Assembly: GCA_046349515.1 (NCBI GenBank)
Contig: JAXMCE010000001.1
Coordinates: forward strand, 186,001 to 250,000
Reading direction: 5' to 3'
DNA: 64,000 nt
Source of the DNA: JBGPGW01 sp046349515
Lineage (GTDB): Bacteria; Pseudomonadota; Alphaproteobacteria; CADEGL01
Below the pieces are notes generated by a model. That model was given only the letters and a program-made list of their open reading frames with translations. It ran no database searches and was not told the DNA's origin. This document shows positions 43,605 through 51,609 of this stretch, piece after piece. Numbering within the stretch: the first letter of the stretch is position 1; the number at the start of each line of letters is the position of its first letter. The position numbers and the translations under genes are program-made.

Positions 43605-44777
43605 TTAGTGCTTGACGATCAGATCGCGCGGAATGGTCGTGAACGGATTGCAGCCGCTCTCCGTGATCACGATCGATTCCGTGATGTAGAGTCCCCAATC
43701 ATCGAAGCTGAGATTGGGGTGGACGTGGAACGTCATCCCAGCCACCAAGGGCGTGGTGTCGCCGGGATGGAGGCTCATGGTCCGCTCACCGGAGGTGGGC
43801 GGATAGGCGATGCCCGTCGCATAACCGCAGCGCCCTGTCTTCGCGACACCCCAGCGCTTGAAGCACGGCAGCATGGCGTTCGCAACCTCTTCGCACGTGA
43901 CGCCAGGCCTGGCCGTCGCGATCGCGGCTTCGATGGCCTCCTGTGACGCTTTGGCCGCGTCGACGACGTGCTTTGGCGGCGTCCCGAAATGAACCGCGCG
44001 GGACACCGTGACCTGGTAGCGATAGCGGCAGCCAAGAAGCTCAATATAGGCCGTGTCGTCCTTGCGGAAGATGTCGTCGTCCCAGGTGAGGTGCGAGGCA
44101 GCGCCCCGCCGCCCGGTGAGGAGGAAGGGCGGCGAACTCGTGTAGGTGCCGCCGATGCCATCGACGCCCGCCATCTGCGCCTGCATGATCGCTCCCGCGA
44201 CCTCGCACTGGCGCGCGCCGACCACCATGCCGTCCAAGGCGACACGCATGGCGTTCGACGCGATCTTCGCCGCCTGCCACATGAAGGCGAGCTCGGCCGC
44301 CGATTTGACCGACCGTCCGCGGCTCACGAGATAGCCGATATCCTCGATCGTCACGTTGGGGAGAGCGTGGCGGAGCCCGTCCAGAATCTTCGGACTCAAG
44401 TAGTAATTCTCTGCCTCGACCCCCATCCGACCTCGGGCCAATCCCAGCCTCTTGATCGTCTCGGCGATGAAGTCGGCAGGATTGCGGCCCGCCATCTGCA
44501 CCCAGTCGTCCGAATAGCAATGGATGCTGTCCGGCGAGAGCGAGGTCGTCTGCTCGACCGCCACCCGGTCGAGCGCGCGCCCGATATAGACCGGCTCGCG
44601 CCGATCCTGGGCGACCAGCATGGCCTGCGTCGTGTAGAAGCTCCAGGCGTTGTACCCGCTCAACCAGAACATGTTGCACGGGTCGGTTATGAGGACGCTG
44701 TCGACGCCGCGCTTGGCCATGGCCGCCTTCGTCAGGTCGAGCCGGCGGCGATATTCCTCTTCAGTGAACAAGGCCAT
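43605..44777 (-). CDS. M24 creatinase/ectoine-hydrolase-like protein (3)
   Basis: A 390-residue member of the same group as the genes at 40682 and 41885, in the opposite orientation. It starts MALFTEEEYRRRLDLTKAAMA, has GYNAWSFYTTQ at the usual place and ends GERTMSLHPGDTTPL-MTFHVHPNLSFDDWGLYITES, which is the best match to DoeA of the set. The M24 metal positions read ELLGCRYRYQVTVSRA, so metal ligands are missing. It follows the Rieske gene by 75 bases in the operon, which suggests it hydrolyses the demethylated or oxygenated product. Ectoine hydrolase is a family-based guess; the true substrate is unknown. Confidence 0.88.
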   Translation of the reverse strand: MALFTEEEYRRRLDLTKAAMAKRGVDSVLITDPCNMFWLSGYNAWSFYTTQAMLVAQDRREPVYIGRALDRVAVEQTTSLSPDSIHCYSDDWVQMAGRNPADFIAETIKRLGLARGRMGVEAENYYLSPKILDGLRHALPNVTIEDIGYLVSRGRSVKSAAELAFMWQAAKIASNAMRVALDGMVVGARQCEVAGAIMQAQMAGVDGIGGTYTSSPPFLLTGRRGAASHLTWDDDIFRKDDTAYIELLGCRYRYQVTVSRAVHFGTPPKHVVDAAKASQEAIEAAIATARPGVTCEEVANAMLPCFKRWGVAKTGRCGYATGIAYPPTSGERTMSLHPGDTTPLVAGMTFHVHPNLSFDDWGLYITESIVITESGCNPFTTIPRDLIVKH

Positions 44778-44852
44778 GGGGCGCTCCGTCTCTCATCCTA
44801 CCGTGCGGGCGGCGTCCTCGCGCGACCGAGCGCCGCTTCTCAGGAGAGCGCC

Positions 44853-45944
44853 TCACGCCAGTTGTTCGAGCACCCACTGGTTGAACTTGTGCGGCAGGTG
44901 CTCCTGGGGCGAGTAGAAGCCCTGGACATGCGCGCGCGAGCGGATGGCCAGCTGCACGTCCTCGGTGATGCCCCAATCCTGTTTGTTGACCATGTCCATG
45001 AAGGCGATCGTGTCGCTCGCGTCGAATCCGGGCGTGGCCATGGCGGCCGGCTCGAACAGCCATTTCACCTCGACCGTCGTCGCGGCCGGCCCCTTCGGCC
45101 ACAGCACGTAGTACATGACGTGGTCGGGCACGAGCAGCATCAGGAGATTCGGATAGATCGAGGTGCTGCGGAAGCCGCCCGTATCCTCGTCGGTGACCGT
45201 GCTGATGAGCGGGCGATTCGTCTTGGCGTCGATCGAGAAGGAATTGCCGCCGTCAAGGAAGCGGGCGCCCGCGGTGCTTTCCTGCTTGATGATGCCCTCG
45301 CGGAACTCGGGATTGATGCGGCAAAGCTCCGGATGCACGGTCGGGCAGTGGAAGCACTCGCAGAAATTCTCGATGACGAGTTTCCAGTTCGTGTTGAGCT
45401 CGTAGCTGACCGTGTGCGCGATGCGCAGATTCGGGATGTTGTAGTGCGGCACGTAGGGCGCGATGTGACCGAGATTGGGCGCGAAGGCGGGCGGGGTCTT
45501 CGCCAGGCTCACGAAGACGAAACCCTCCCACTCATGGACATGGGCGCGGTAGAGCGAATGCTCCTCCTTGCGGAATCCGGCGGGCTCGACCATGCGCGGC
45601 GTCGCGATGAGCTTGCCGTCCGGCGCGAAGGTCCAGGCGTGGTAGCGGCACGACACGGCCCCGCCCCGGAAGGTGCCGGCCGCCTCGGTGCACAGGCGAT
45701 TCCCGCGATGCGGGCAGACGTTGTAGAACGCATTGATCGCGCCTGTGTCGTCGCGCGCGATGATCATGCTCTCATCGCCCACAGTGCGCACGACGTAGTC
45801 GCGGGGCTTCGCCACCTCTTCCGCGCGCGCGACAGAGAACCAGGAGCGGTAGAAGATTTTCTCCTTCTCCTGTTCGTAGATGTCCTCACCGTAGTAGTAG
45901 CGGCTCGGCAAGGTCGACCAGCCTTCGCGAACGATCGTGTCCAT
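44853..45944 (-). CDS. Rieske non-heme iron oxygenase, alpha subunit (B)
   Basis: A 363-residue oxygenase. Rieske ligands C77/H79 (NVCPHRGN) and C99/H102 (CRYHAW); iron site H199 and H204 in ECFHCPTVHPE. The overall pattern resembles betaine- and choline-type demethylases such as stachydrine demethylase more than aromatic dioxygenases. It needs a reductase that is not in the operon. ATG 45944 follows GAGAGGAG. Gene order on the minus strand is FAD oxidase, this gene, M24 (3), GYD, with small gaps, pointing to a demethylation/oxidation/hydrolysis sequence. Confidence 0.92.
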   Translation of the reverse strand: MDTIVREGWSTLPSRYYYGEDIYEQEKEKIFYRSWFSVARAEEVAKPRDYVVRTVGDESMIIARDDTGAINAFYNVCPHRGNRLCTEAAGTFRGGAVSCRYHAWTFAPDGKLIATPRMVEPAGFRKEEHSLYRAHVHEWEGFVFVSLAKTPPAFAPNLGHIAPYVPHYNIPNLRIAHTVSYELNTNWKLVIENFCECFHCPTVHPELCRINPEFREGIIKQESTAGARFLDGGNSFSIDAKTNRPLISTVTDEDTGGFRSTSIYPNLLMLLVPDHVMYYVLWPKGPAATTVEVKWLFEPAAMATPGFDASDTIAFMDMVNKQDWGITEDVQLAIRSRAHVQGFYSPQEHLPHKFNQWVLEQLA

Positions 45945-45990
45945 GGCCAATGCTCCTCTCACACGAAGGGGCAGCGCGATCGAACCGGCG

Positions 45991-47217
45991 TCAGTACCGG
46001 AGCGGCACACCCGACGGCAGCGGCTTCAAGCTCGGCCGGTCGAAGCGGAAGGGCGCCAGATCCATGTCCAAGCTCTCGCCGTTGATGTGTTGGGCAAGCA
46101 GTTTCCCGCTGATCGGCCCGCCGCTGTTGCCGAACGAGTGGCCCGCGCCGAGCACGAGTCCCTTGAGCCCGTCCGCAGGCCCGAGGATGGGGAGCGCATC
46201 CGGCGTCGTCGGCAGGATGCACGCCCAGCTCCGCTCGATCGGAAGGTTCCGCAAGGCCGGGAAGCGGTCGTGAAAGACGCTGAGCATCATGTTCAAGCCG
46301 GCCATGGTGGTGCGGTCATCGAAGCCCGGCTGGTCGCAGGCCCAGCCGAGCCACACCCGTCCGTCGCGGCGCTGCGAGATGCCTTCCAAGAACTCGACGC
46401 CCGGATTGGCGCGCTCCAGGGGATGCGTCACCAGCTCGTCCCGGTAGCTCGGCCGCGAATGGACGCAGTTGTAGAGCTTGATCGCGAGCGGCCCATAGAC
46501 CGCAGGGCCGATTTGGATGTCGCTCTTGCCGAGCTCGATCGTCTGCATCCGCTCGGGCTTGATCGGGAGCTTGATGCCGTGCGGCTCGAGAATCTCGCCG
46601 ACCCAGGTCCCGGCAGCGAGCACCGTCACATCGGCACCAAAGGTTCCTTCTGTCGTCTTGACGCCGCGCACCGTGCCGTTGGCGATATCGAGGCCCGTGA
46701 CCTTGAGACCGGAGACCACCTTGGCGCCGTTCCGTTCCGCGGCGAGAACGAGCGCCTGCACGAGCTTCGCCGTGTTCATGTAGGCATCGAGCGGATTGAA
46801 GGTCGAGCCCGCGATCGTGTCGGGCAGGATGGGCGCCATCTGGCGCGCTTCCTCGCGGCTGAGCAGCTGCATCGGCAGGCCTGCGGCTTGACGCTCCTCG
46901 ACGATCTCCTTGAAGAGCTGCTTGTGCTCATCGAAGAAATAAGTCATGCCGCCCGAGGGGCGGAATTCGAAGTCATCGAGCTCCTTGACGAAGGAGTCGT
47001 AGATCGCGCGGCTGGCGAGAGCCAATTGGAGCTGCGGGCCCGGCGCGCGGTAGTGGAGCCAGATGTAGCCGCCGTTCCGGCCCGAGGCGCCGAAGCCCGG
47101 ATACTTCGCGTCGATGAGAGTCACGCGGCGGCGGCGCTGGGAGAGGAAATAGGCGGTCGCCGCGCCGACGATGCCCCCGCCGACGATGAGGACATCCGTA
47201 CTGCCGAGATTCGCCAT
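45991..47217 (-). CDS. FAD-dependent amine/amino-acid oxidoreductase (DAO family)
   Basis: A 408-residue flavoprotein of the sarcosine/dimethylglycine-oxidase-like DAO superfamily. FAD loop VLIVGGGIVGAATAYFLSQR at the N-terminus, the covalent-flavin-type region ASGRNGGYIWLHYR, and the C-terminal GAGHSFGNSGGPISG are present. It should oxidise a secondary or tertiary amine, such as an N-methylated amino acid, giving imine and then aldehyde. It starts the four-gene minus operon; ATG 47217 follows GGGGGAGGGGG. It is related to but distinct from the DadA-like gene at 38078. Confidence 0.9.
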   Translation of the reverse strand: MANLGSTDVLIVGGGIVGAATAYFLSQRRRRVTLIDAKYPGFGASGRNGGYIWLHYRAPGPQLQLALASRAIYDSFVKELDDFEFRPSGGMTYFFDEHKQLFKEIVEERQAAGLPMQLLSREEARQMAPILPDTIAGSTFNPLDAYMNTAKLVQALVLAAERNGAKVVSGLKVTGLDIANGTVRGVKTTEGTFGADVTVLAAGTWVGEILEPHGIKLPIKPERMQTIELGKSDIQIGPAVYGPLAIKLYNCVHSRPSYRDELVTHPLERANPGVEFLEGISQRRDGRVWLGWACDQPGFDDRTTMAGLNMMLSVFHDRFPALRNLPIERSWACILPTTPDALPILGPADGLKGLVLGAGHSFGNSGGPISGKLLAQHINGESLDMDLAPFRFDRPSLKPLPSGVPLRY

Positions 47218-47341
47218 GGCCCCCTCCCCCGAGATCGCCCGCGCCGATGATGCGATCCTAGCGGAATCGGCGGCCGGAGTCCCCCGTGGCCACAAGTCAA
47301 TCTCGCGTGGTCAACTCACGCTTCCAACGATGACTGACTGC

Positions 47342-47411
47342 CTCACCCTTCGACAGGCTCAGGGTGAGCCCGAACCAAGACCCTCATGCTAAGCCCGTCG
47401 AAGCATGAGGG
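47342..47411. repeat. Inverted pair of REP-like hairpins
   Basis: Hairpin one has an 8-base stem CTCACCCT/AGGGTGAG (47342-47368) and the loop TCGACAGGCTC. Hairpin two has a 10-base stem CCCTCATGCT/AGCATGAGGG (47381-47411) and an 11-base loop that reads TCGACGGGCTT on the other strand. They are the same element in opposite orientation, like a BIME. Relatives are at 54682-54754 and 48461-48535. Confidence 0.8.
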
Positions 47412-47442
47412 CTGCGCCGTAGGTTCCCCGCGATTCCAAATC

Positions 47443-48324
47443 CTACGTCGCGGCGGCGCGCCGCACCCGCTCGCGGTAGATGATGTAGAGGCCCGAGCCC
47501 ACGATGATGAGGGCGCCCAAGGCCGTGAAGTGATCCGGGAACTGGTGGAAGAAGATGTAGCCCAGCACCGTCAAGATCACGAGCGAGGTGTAGTTGAAGG
47601 GCGCGAGCATCGAAGCCGGCGACAGGCTGAGAGCGCTGATGAGGAAGAAGTGGCCGACCGCGGCCATGGTCCCCTGGAAGGCGAGGAGCGCCCAGATCTC
47701 CCGCGGCGCGTCGACCCAGGCGAACGGCACCGCCGCGCTCGACGCTAGGAGTCCGACGAAGGTCGTGTAGAAGAGCGTCGTCGCCGGCGCGTCCGTCGTA
47801 CTCAGGATCCGCGTCGTGATCTGGTAGGAGGCGTAGCAGAGCGCCGAGGCCAGGATGAAGAGCGCACCCGGGTGGACGACGCCCATGCCCGGGCGGATGA
47901 TGATAAGGGCGCCGATGAAGCCGACGATGACCGCGCTCCACCGCCGGACGCCCACCTTCTCGCCGAGGAAGGGCACCGAGAGCGCCGTCACGAACATGGG
48001 CGAGACCATGCCGAGCGCGCCGGCATCCGCGAGCGGCAGGTAGGCAAGACCCGTCAAGAAGAAGAAGGACGAGCCCACGTTGATGAGCGCGCGCACCGTC
48101 TGGAGCACCGGCCGCGTCGTGCGCAGGAGGCCGAAGGAGCCGAGGCGCACGAGCAGGATGATGACGGCGACCTGCTGGAAGATGTAGCGGACCCACATGA
48201 TGAAGAGCGCCGGATACTCCGTGCGCAACTGCTTCACGATGGCGTCCATGCACCCGAAGATGAGGAGAGCGAGGAGAAGGTACATGATGCCGCGGAGCGC
48301 GCGGCTTTTCTCGGGTTCGGTCAT
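47443..48324 (-). CDS. EamA/DMT superfamily transporter (2)
   Basis: A 293-residue inner-membrane transporter with about ten helices in two EamA repeats; PFLGEKVGVRRW ends the first repeat and the start reads IMYLLLALLIFGCMDAIVKQL. Paralogue of the gene at 39631. It lies just upstream of the FAD-Rieske-M24 operon on the same strand, separated by a 225-base gap that holds a REP-like repeat pair, so it is not clearly cotranscribed. An importer or exporter of the operon's substrate is inferred. Confidence 0.9.
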   Translation of the reverse strand: MTEPEKSRALRGIMYLLLALLIFGCMDAIVKQLRTEYPALFIMWVRYIFQQVAVIILLVRLGSFGLLRTTRPVLQTVRALINVGSSFFFLTGLAYLPLADAGALGMVSPMFVTALSVPFLGEKVGVRRWSAVIVGFIGALIIIRPGMGVVHPGALFILASALCYASYQITTRILSTTDAPATTLFYTTFVGLLASSAAVPFAWVDAPREIWALLAFQGTMAAVGHFFLISALSLSPASMLAPFNYTSLVILTVLGYIFFHQFPDHFTALGALIIVGSGLYIIYRERVRRAAAT

Positions 48325-48460
48325 GCGGGCGGGCGATTGTGGGGGCAGGCGTCTCGCGGAGCAAGCGCCGCGGCGTCACCCGTGGCCCAAGACTGGACAG
48401 CCCGAGCGCCTCATGGCGGCGCAGCGCGAGACGGGCGACGCTCGGCCCATTCTCGCTTCC

Positions 48461-48535
48461 CTCGTCCTGAGCCTGTCGACCAGCCTGCGCGAAGCCGCAG
48501 TGGCTTTGCTTCGGCGAAGGCAGGAGGACGAGGAC
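48461..48535. repeat. Degenerate REP-like element with long loop
   Basis: The core GAGCCTGTCGA (48469-48479) is identical to the loop shared by the elements at 47350 and 54735. The left arm CCTCGTCCT finds its complement AGGACGAGG only about 50 bases later, and the interval carries its own GAAGC/GCTTC-type stems, so the element was extended or rearranged. Confidence 0.55.
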
Positions 48536-48616
48536 GCCGCACCAACCTTCATTGTTACCGTGATCGAACATTGCGCGGTGATCGAAGCGTGAGCCCACTT
48601 CGCCAACCCTCACCCT

Positions 48617-48821
48617 CCCGCCGCGTTCGCGGCGGGCCCCTCCCTCTCCCGTGAACGGGAGAGGGACAATCAGCGTCCCATGCCGAGAGTGATGCTAGCC
48701 ATTGAATAATGCCGGCCATTGAGCGATGTCGGCCATCGAATGATGCCAGCCATTGAATGAAGTGCGGCGCATCGAACAAAACTCTTCCCCTCCCTGAAAG
48801 GGAGGGGGCAGGGGGAGGGTC
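48617..48821. repeat. Cluster of C/G-rich palindromes related to 19244-19346
   Basis: CCCGCCGCG-TT-CGCGGCGGG (48617-48636), CCCTCTCCCGT-GA-ACGGGAGAGGG (48642-48665) and CCCCTCCCT-GAA-AGGGAGGGG (48787-48807) followed by GCAGGGGGAGGGTCG. The last is nearly the same as the element at 19313-19346. Confidence 0.7.
48697..48764. repeat. Four 17-base tandem repeats
   Basis: Units at 48697, 48714, 48731 and 48748 follow the consensus RGCCATTGAATGATGCC with one to four changes each; a partial fifth may precede. There is no spacer, so it is a minisatellite and not a CRISPR array. Confidence 0.8.
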
Positions 48822-48861
48822 GCCGCCGTTCAGCACTAGGCAGGCGACGCTCGGCCCACCC

Positions 48862-50208
48862 TCAGTCCGGCAGGCCGGCGTCGAAGCAATAATAAAGTGT
48901 CTGGTAGGCGCTGCGGAACTCGGTCGCTTCGCGCAAGACCGCGGCCACGTCCTCCTTCCGCACGACGATTCGCGCGATCATGTCGGCGATCGTCTCCATC
49001 TCGCGCTCCTTCATGCCGAGGCGCGTCACCTCGATCGTGCCCATGCGGATGCCGCCGGGATAGTCCCAGTCGGCCGGCGTATCGGTCGGAATGAGGTTCT
49101 TGTTGACGATGATGTTGGCGCGCTCGAGGAGCTGGGCGACGTCGAGCCCGCGGCCGAAGTTGCGCACGTCCGCGATCACCTGGTGAGTCTCGGTGAATCC
49201 CTTGTGCGCGCCCAAGACCGGGATGCCGCGGTCGTGGAGCGCCTTGGCCAAGGCCTTCGCGTTCTTCACGATCTGCGCCATGTAGTCGCGTCCGTAGGCG
49301 ATGGCCTCGGCCGCCGCGACCGCGAGCGCCGCGACCCGGTTCACCTGGTGCGTCGCGGCCCAGATGGGAAAGACGGCGGTCGTCACGGATTCGGTGATCG
49401 CGGGATCGTCCCAGACGATGATGCCGGACTGGGGGCCGGCGAAGGTCTTGCCCGCCGAGCCCGTCATGATGTCGGCGCCCTCGCGCAAGGGATCTTGGAA
49501 CTGGCCGCCGCCGATGAGCCCCAGCTGGTGCGCGGCGTCGTAGAAGAAGCGCCCGCCCCACTCGGCGATGACCTCCTTCATCGCGGCGACGGGCTGGGGG
49601 AAGAGAGTCATGGAAAGGCCGAGCGCCACGAGCTTCGGCCGCGCGGCGCGCGCGACCGTGCGGAAGCGATCGACATCGACCACGAGCTCGTGCGGATCCA
49701 TGGGGATGTCGACGATCTTCCGGCCCATCACGCCCGCGGGGCCATCCTGCCGGTTGGAGGAGTGCCCGCCCGTCGGCTGGGGCGCCGTCATCACGATGTC
49801 GCCCGGTTGAGAAAGCGCCGTGTAGGCGACGGCATTCCCGATCATGCTCGCGCACATGCGGTGATCGGCGTAGGCGCAGCGGAAGTGGCGCTTCAGCAAC
49901 TCGACACAGAGCGCCTCGACCTCGTCGATATGGCGGGTGCCCGCGAACCAGCGGTTGACCCGGCCGATATGGCCTTCGGCCGCGCGCGTGCCGATCTCGG
50001 CCGCGAGAAGCGCGCGCACCTGCGGGCTCGTCGGCGCCTCGGGTGCGAGCAGGTTGATGCATTCCCGGCCGCGCCATTCGGCATTCCGTTCGACGGCCGC
50101 CATAACCGCCTCGCCCATGGCTTCCGCGTCCTCGCAGGCATCGAGGATCGCGCGCGCATGCGCGAGCACGTTGCGGTCGTGCACTTCGATCCGGTTGGAA
50201 CCCTCCAC
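48862..50208 (-). CDS. Serine hydroxymethyltransferase-like PLP enzyme
   Basis: A 448-residue fold-type I PLP protein. The region FYDAAHQLGLIGGGQFQDPL and GSAGKTFAGPQSG corresponds to the DMAHVAGL and THKTLRGPRGG segments of SHMT; the PLP Lys is in SAGKT but the His two places before it is Ala. The product is divergent from GlyA and may be an aldolase, hydroxymethyltransferase or decarboxylase acting on a substituted amino acid. GTG 50208 follows GGGAGGA. It is divergent from the two triple-RidA genes (155-base shared promoter), suggesting joint control. Confidence 0.85.
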   Translation of the reverse strand: MEGSNRIEVHDRNVLAHARAILDACEDAEAMGEAVMAAVERNAEWRGRECINLLAPEAPTSPQVRALLAAEIGTRAAEGHIGRVNRWFAGTRHIDEVEALCVELLKRHFRCAYADHRMCASMIGNAVAYTALSQPGDIVMTAPQPTGGHSSNRQDGPAGVMGRKIVDIPMDPHELVVDVDRFRTVARAARPKLVALGLSMTLFPQPVAAMKEVIAEWGGRFFYDAAHQLGLIGGGQFQDPLREGADIMTGSAGKTFAGPQSGIIVWDDPAITESVTTAVFPIWAATHQVNRVAALAVAAAEAIAYGRDYMAQIVKNAKALAKALHDRGIPVLGAHKGFTETHQVIADVRNFGRGLDVAQLLERANIIVNKNLIPTDTPADWDYPGGIRMGTIEVTRLGMKEREMETIADMIARIVVRKEDVAAVLREATEFRSAYQTLYYCFDAGLPD

Positions 50209-50363
50209 TGCCGTCCTCCCTCGCTCCTCGGCCGAACGGCATCTTAGCGAGCCCGGGCCCCGGCAACGAGCATCGCGAATGGCCGCACGCGCGGATCGCC
50301 CTGCCGGACTCCCCTTCCGCGCGGCTGCGGCCTAGGATGGCCCGCATCCGGGGGAGGATGACC

Positions 50364-51590
50364 GTGACCGAATCGCACCTGTGGCGCCTGCCCATCGAGC
50401 GCACCCATCACCTCGCGGGCACGGCGGGCCCTTTGACCTTCATCGGCGGCGTCGGCGATTTCGATTCGAGCGGACGTATCCGCAACCCGGGTAACCTCGA
50501 GAAGCAGATCGACGGCGCCATGGCCGATCTCGCGGCCGCCCTCGATGTCGAATCATGCACGCTCGACGACGTCGTGCGCTTGAAGGCCTTCATCCCCGCC
50601 GACGCCGATGAATGGACGGTCATCGCCGGGCTCGCGCGGCACATCAAGTCCGATCCCTTGCCCGCGATCAGCACGGTGACAGAGACGCTCCAGCCCTGGC
50701 CCGGGCAGGCGATCCAGGTGCAGGCGATCGCTGAGCGCGGCTGGCGCAAACACCCCGGCGTGCGGGCCGTCGCGCGGCCCATTCCGCCCTCGAAGCAGAG
50801 CCTCTTCGGCGGGCGGGCACTCACGGCGGGCTTGCGCGCGGGCGAGTTCATCGCTCTCTCCAATCTCGCCGCCACCGATGCGACGGGCGCGATCGCCAAG
50901 CCCGGCGACGGCATTGCCCAGAGCACCGCGATCATGGCCATGCTGGGCGAGACGCTCGAGGGCCTCGGCGCGTCCTTCCAGGACTGCGTCAAGATGGAAG
51001 GCTATTACCTCGGCACGACCATGGAGCAGTGGGCGGGCATGGCGGCGGCGCGGGCGCGGTCCTTCCGCGAACCGGGGCCGGTCGCGACGGTCGTGCCAGC
51101 GAAGCGTCTCTCGCCCGAGGGTGCCGTCACCAAAATCGAAGTCATGGCCATGCGCGAGGAATGGAACGGCTTCGACAAATACATCCCGCGCGAAGATCAC
51201 TGGCCGAAGCATGTCTGGGACTGGCCGATCCCCGTGCCCTACCGCCAGGCGATTCGTCTCCGCGGCATGATCTGGCTCGGCGGGCAGGTGCCGTTCGAGC
51301 CCGGCAGCAACGGCGGGCGCTGGAAATTTCCAGGCGACCTTCGCGCGCAAACCCGCGTGACCATGGGCTACATCCAGGATCTCCTGCGCCCCTTCGGTCG
51401 CGGCCTCGCGGACGTCAAGCTGCTCGTCTGCTACTACACCTCCGACGGCACGCCGGCGGTCACGGAGGCGTTCATCGAGACTCTCGCCGAGTGCACGGGC
51501 GGCGCCCTGCCGCCGATGACGCTCGTGGCCAAGGAGATGATGCACACCGAGGAGAACTCGGTCGAGATCTGGGGAATTGCACAAGGCTGA
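50364..51590 (+). CDS. Triple-RidA (YjgF/UK114) domain protein (1)
   Basis: A 408-residue protein with three RidA-like modules at about 10-118, 125-255 and 270-405. RidA enzymes hydrolyse reactive enamines/imines using an Arg in the PARSxV motif; here those sites read PAISTV, PVATVV and PPMTLV, so no module keeps the Arg and ordinary imine deaminase activity is unlikely. GTG 50364 is chosen because GGGGAGG lies six bases before it and because it gives the same length as the paralogue; ATG 50358 abuts that site. It is followed by the paralogue at 19 bases. Function unknown. Confidence 0.85.
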   Translation: MTESHLWRLPIERTHHLAGTAGPLTFIGGVGDFDSSGRIRNPGNLEKQIDGAMADLAAALDVESCTLDDVVRLKAFIPADADEWTVIAGLARHIKSDPLPAISTVTETLQPWPGQAIQVQAIAERGWRKHPGVRAVARPIPPSKQSLFGGRALTAGLRAGEFIALSNLAATDATGAIAKPGDGIAQSTAIMAMLGETLEGLGASFQDCVKMEGYYLGTTMEQWAGMAAARARSFREPGPVATVVPAKRLSPEGAVTKIEVMAMREEWNGFDKYIPREDHWPKHVWDWPIPVPYRQAIRLRGMIWLGGQVPFEPGSNGGRWKFPGDLRAQTRVTMGYIQDLLRPFGRGLADVKLLVCYYTSDGTPAVTEAFIETLAECTGGALPPMTLVAKEMMHTEENSVEIWGIAQG

Positions 51591-51609
51591 TCCGGGGGAG
51601 ACAGAGACC

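Larger units (their letters stand above)
48325..48861. other. Repeat-rich 537-base gap between two minus-strand genes
   Basis: The gap holds a degenerate REP-like element (48461-48535), two C/G-rich palindromes (48617-48665), four 17-base tandem repeats (48697-48764) and a further palindrome (48787-48821). I see no coding frame I trust. Confidence 0.7.

Noticed and set aside
48697..48764. CRISPR array from the 17-base repeats
   Set aside because: The repeats have no spacers and no cas genes are near.
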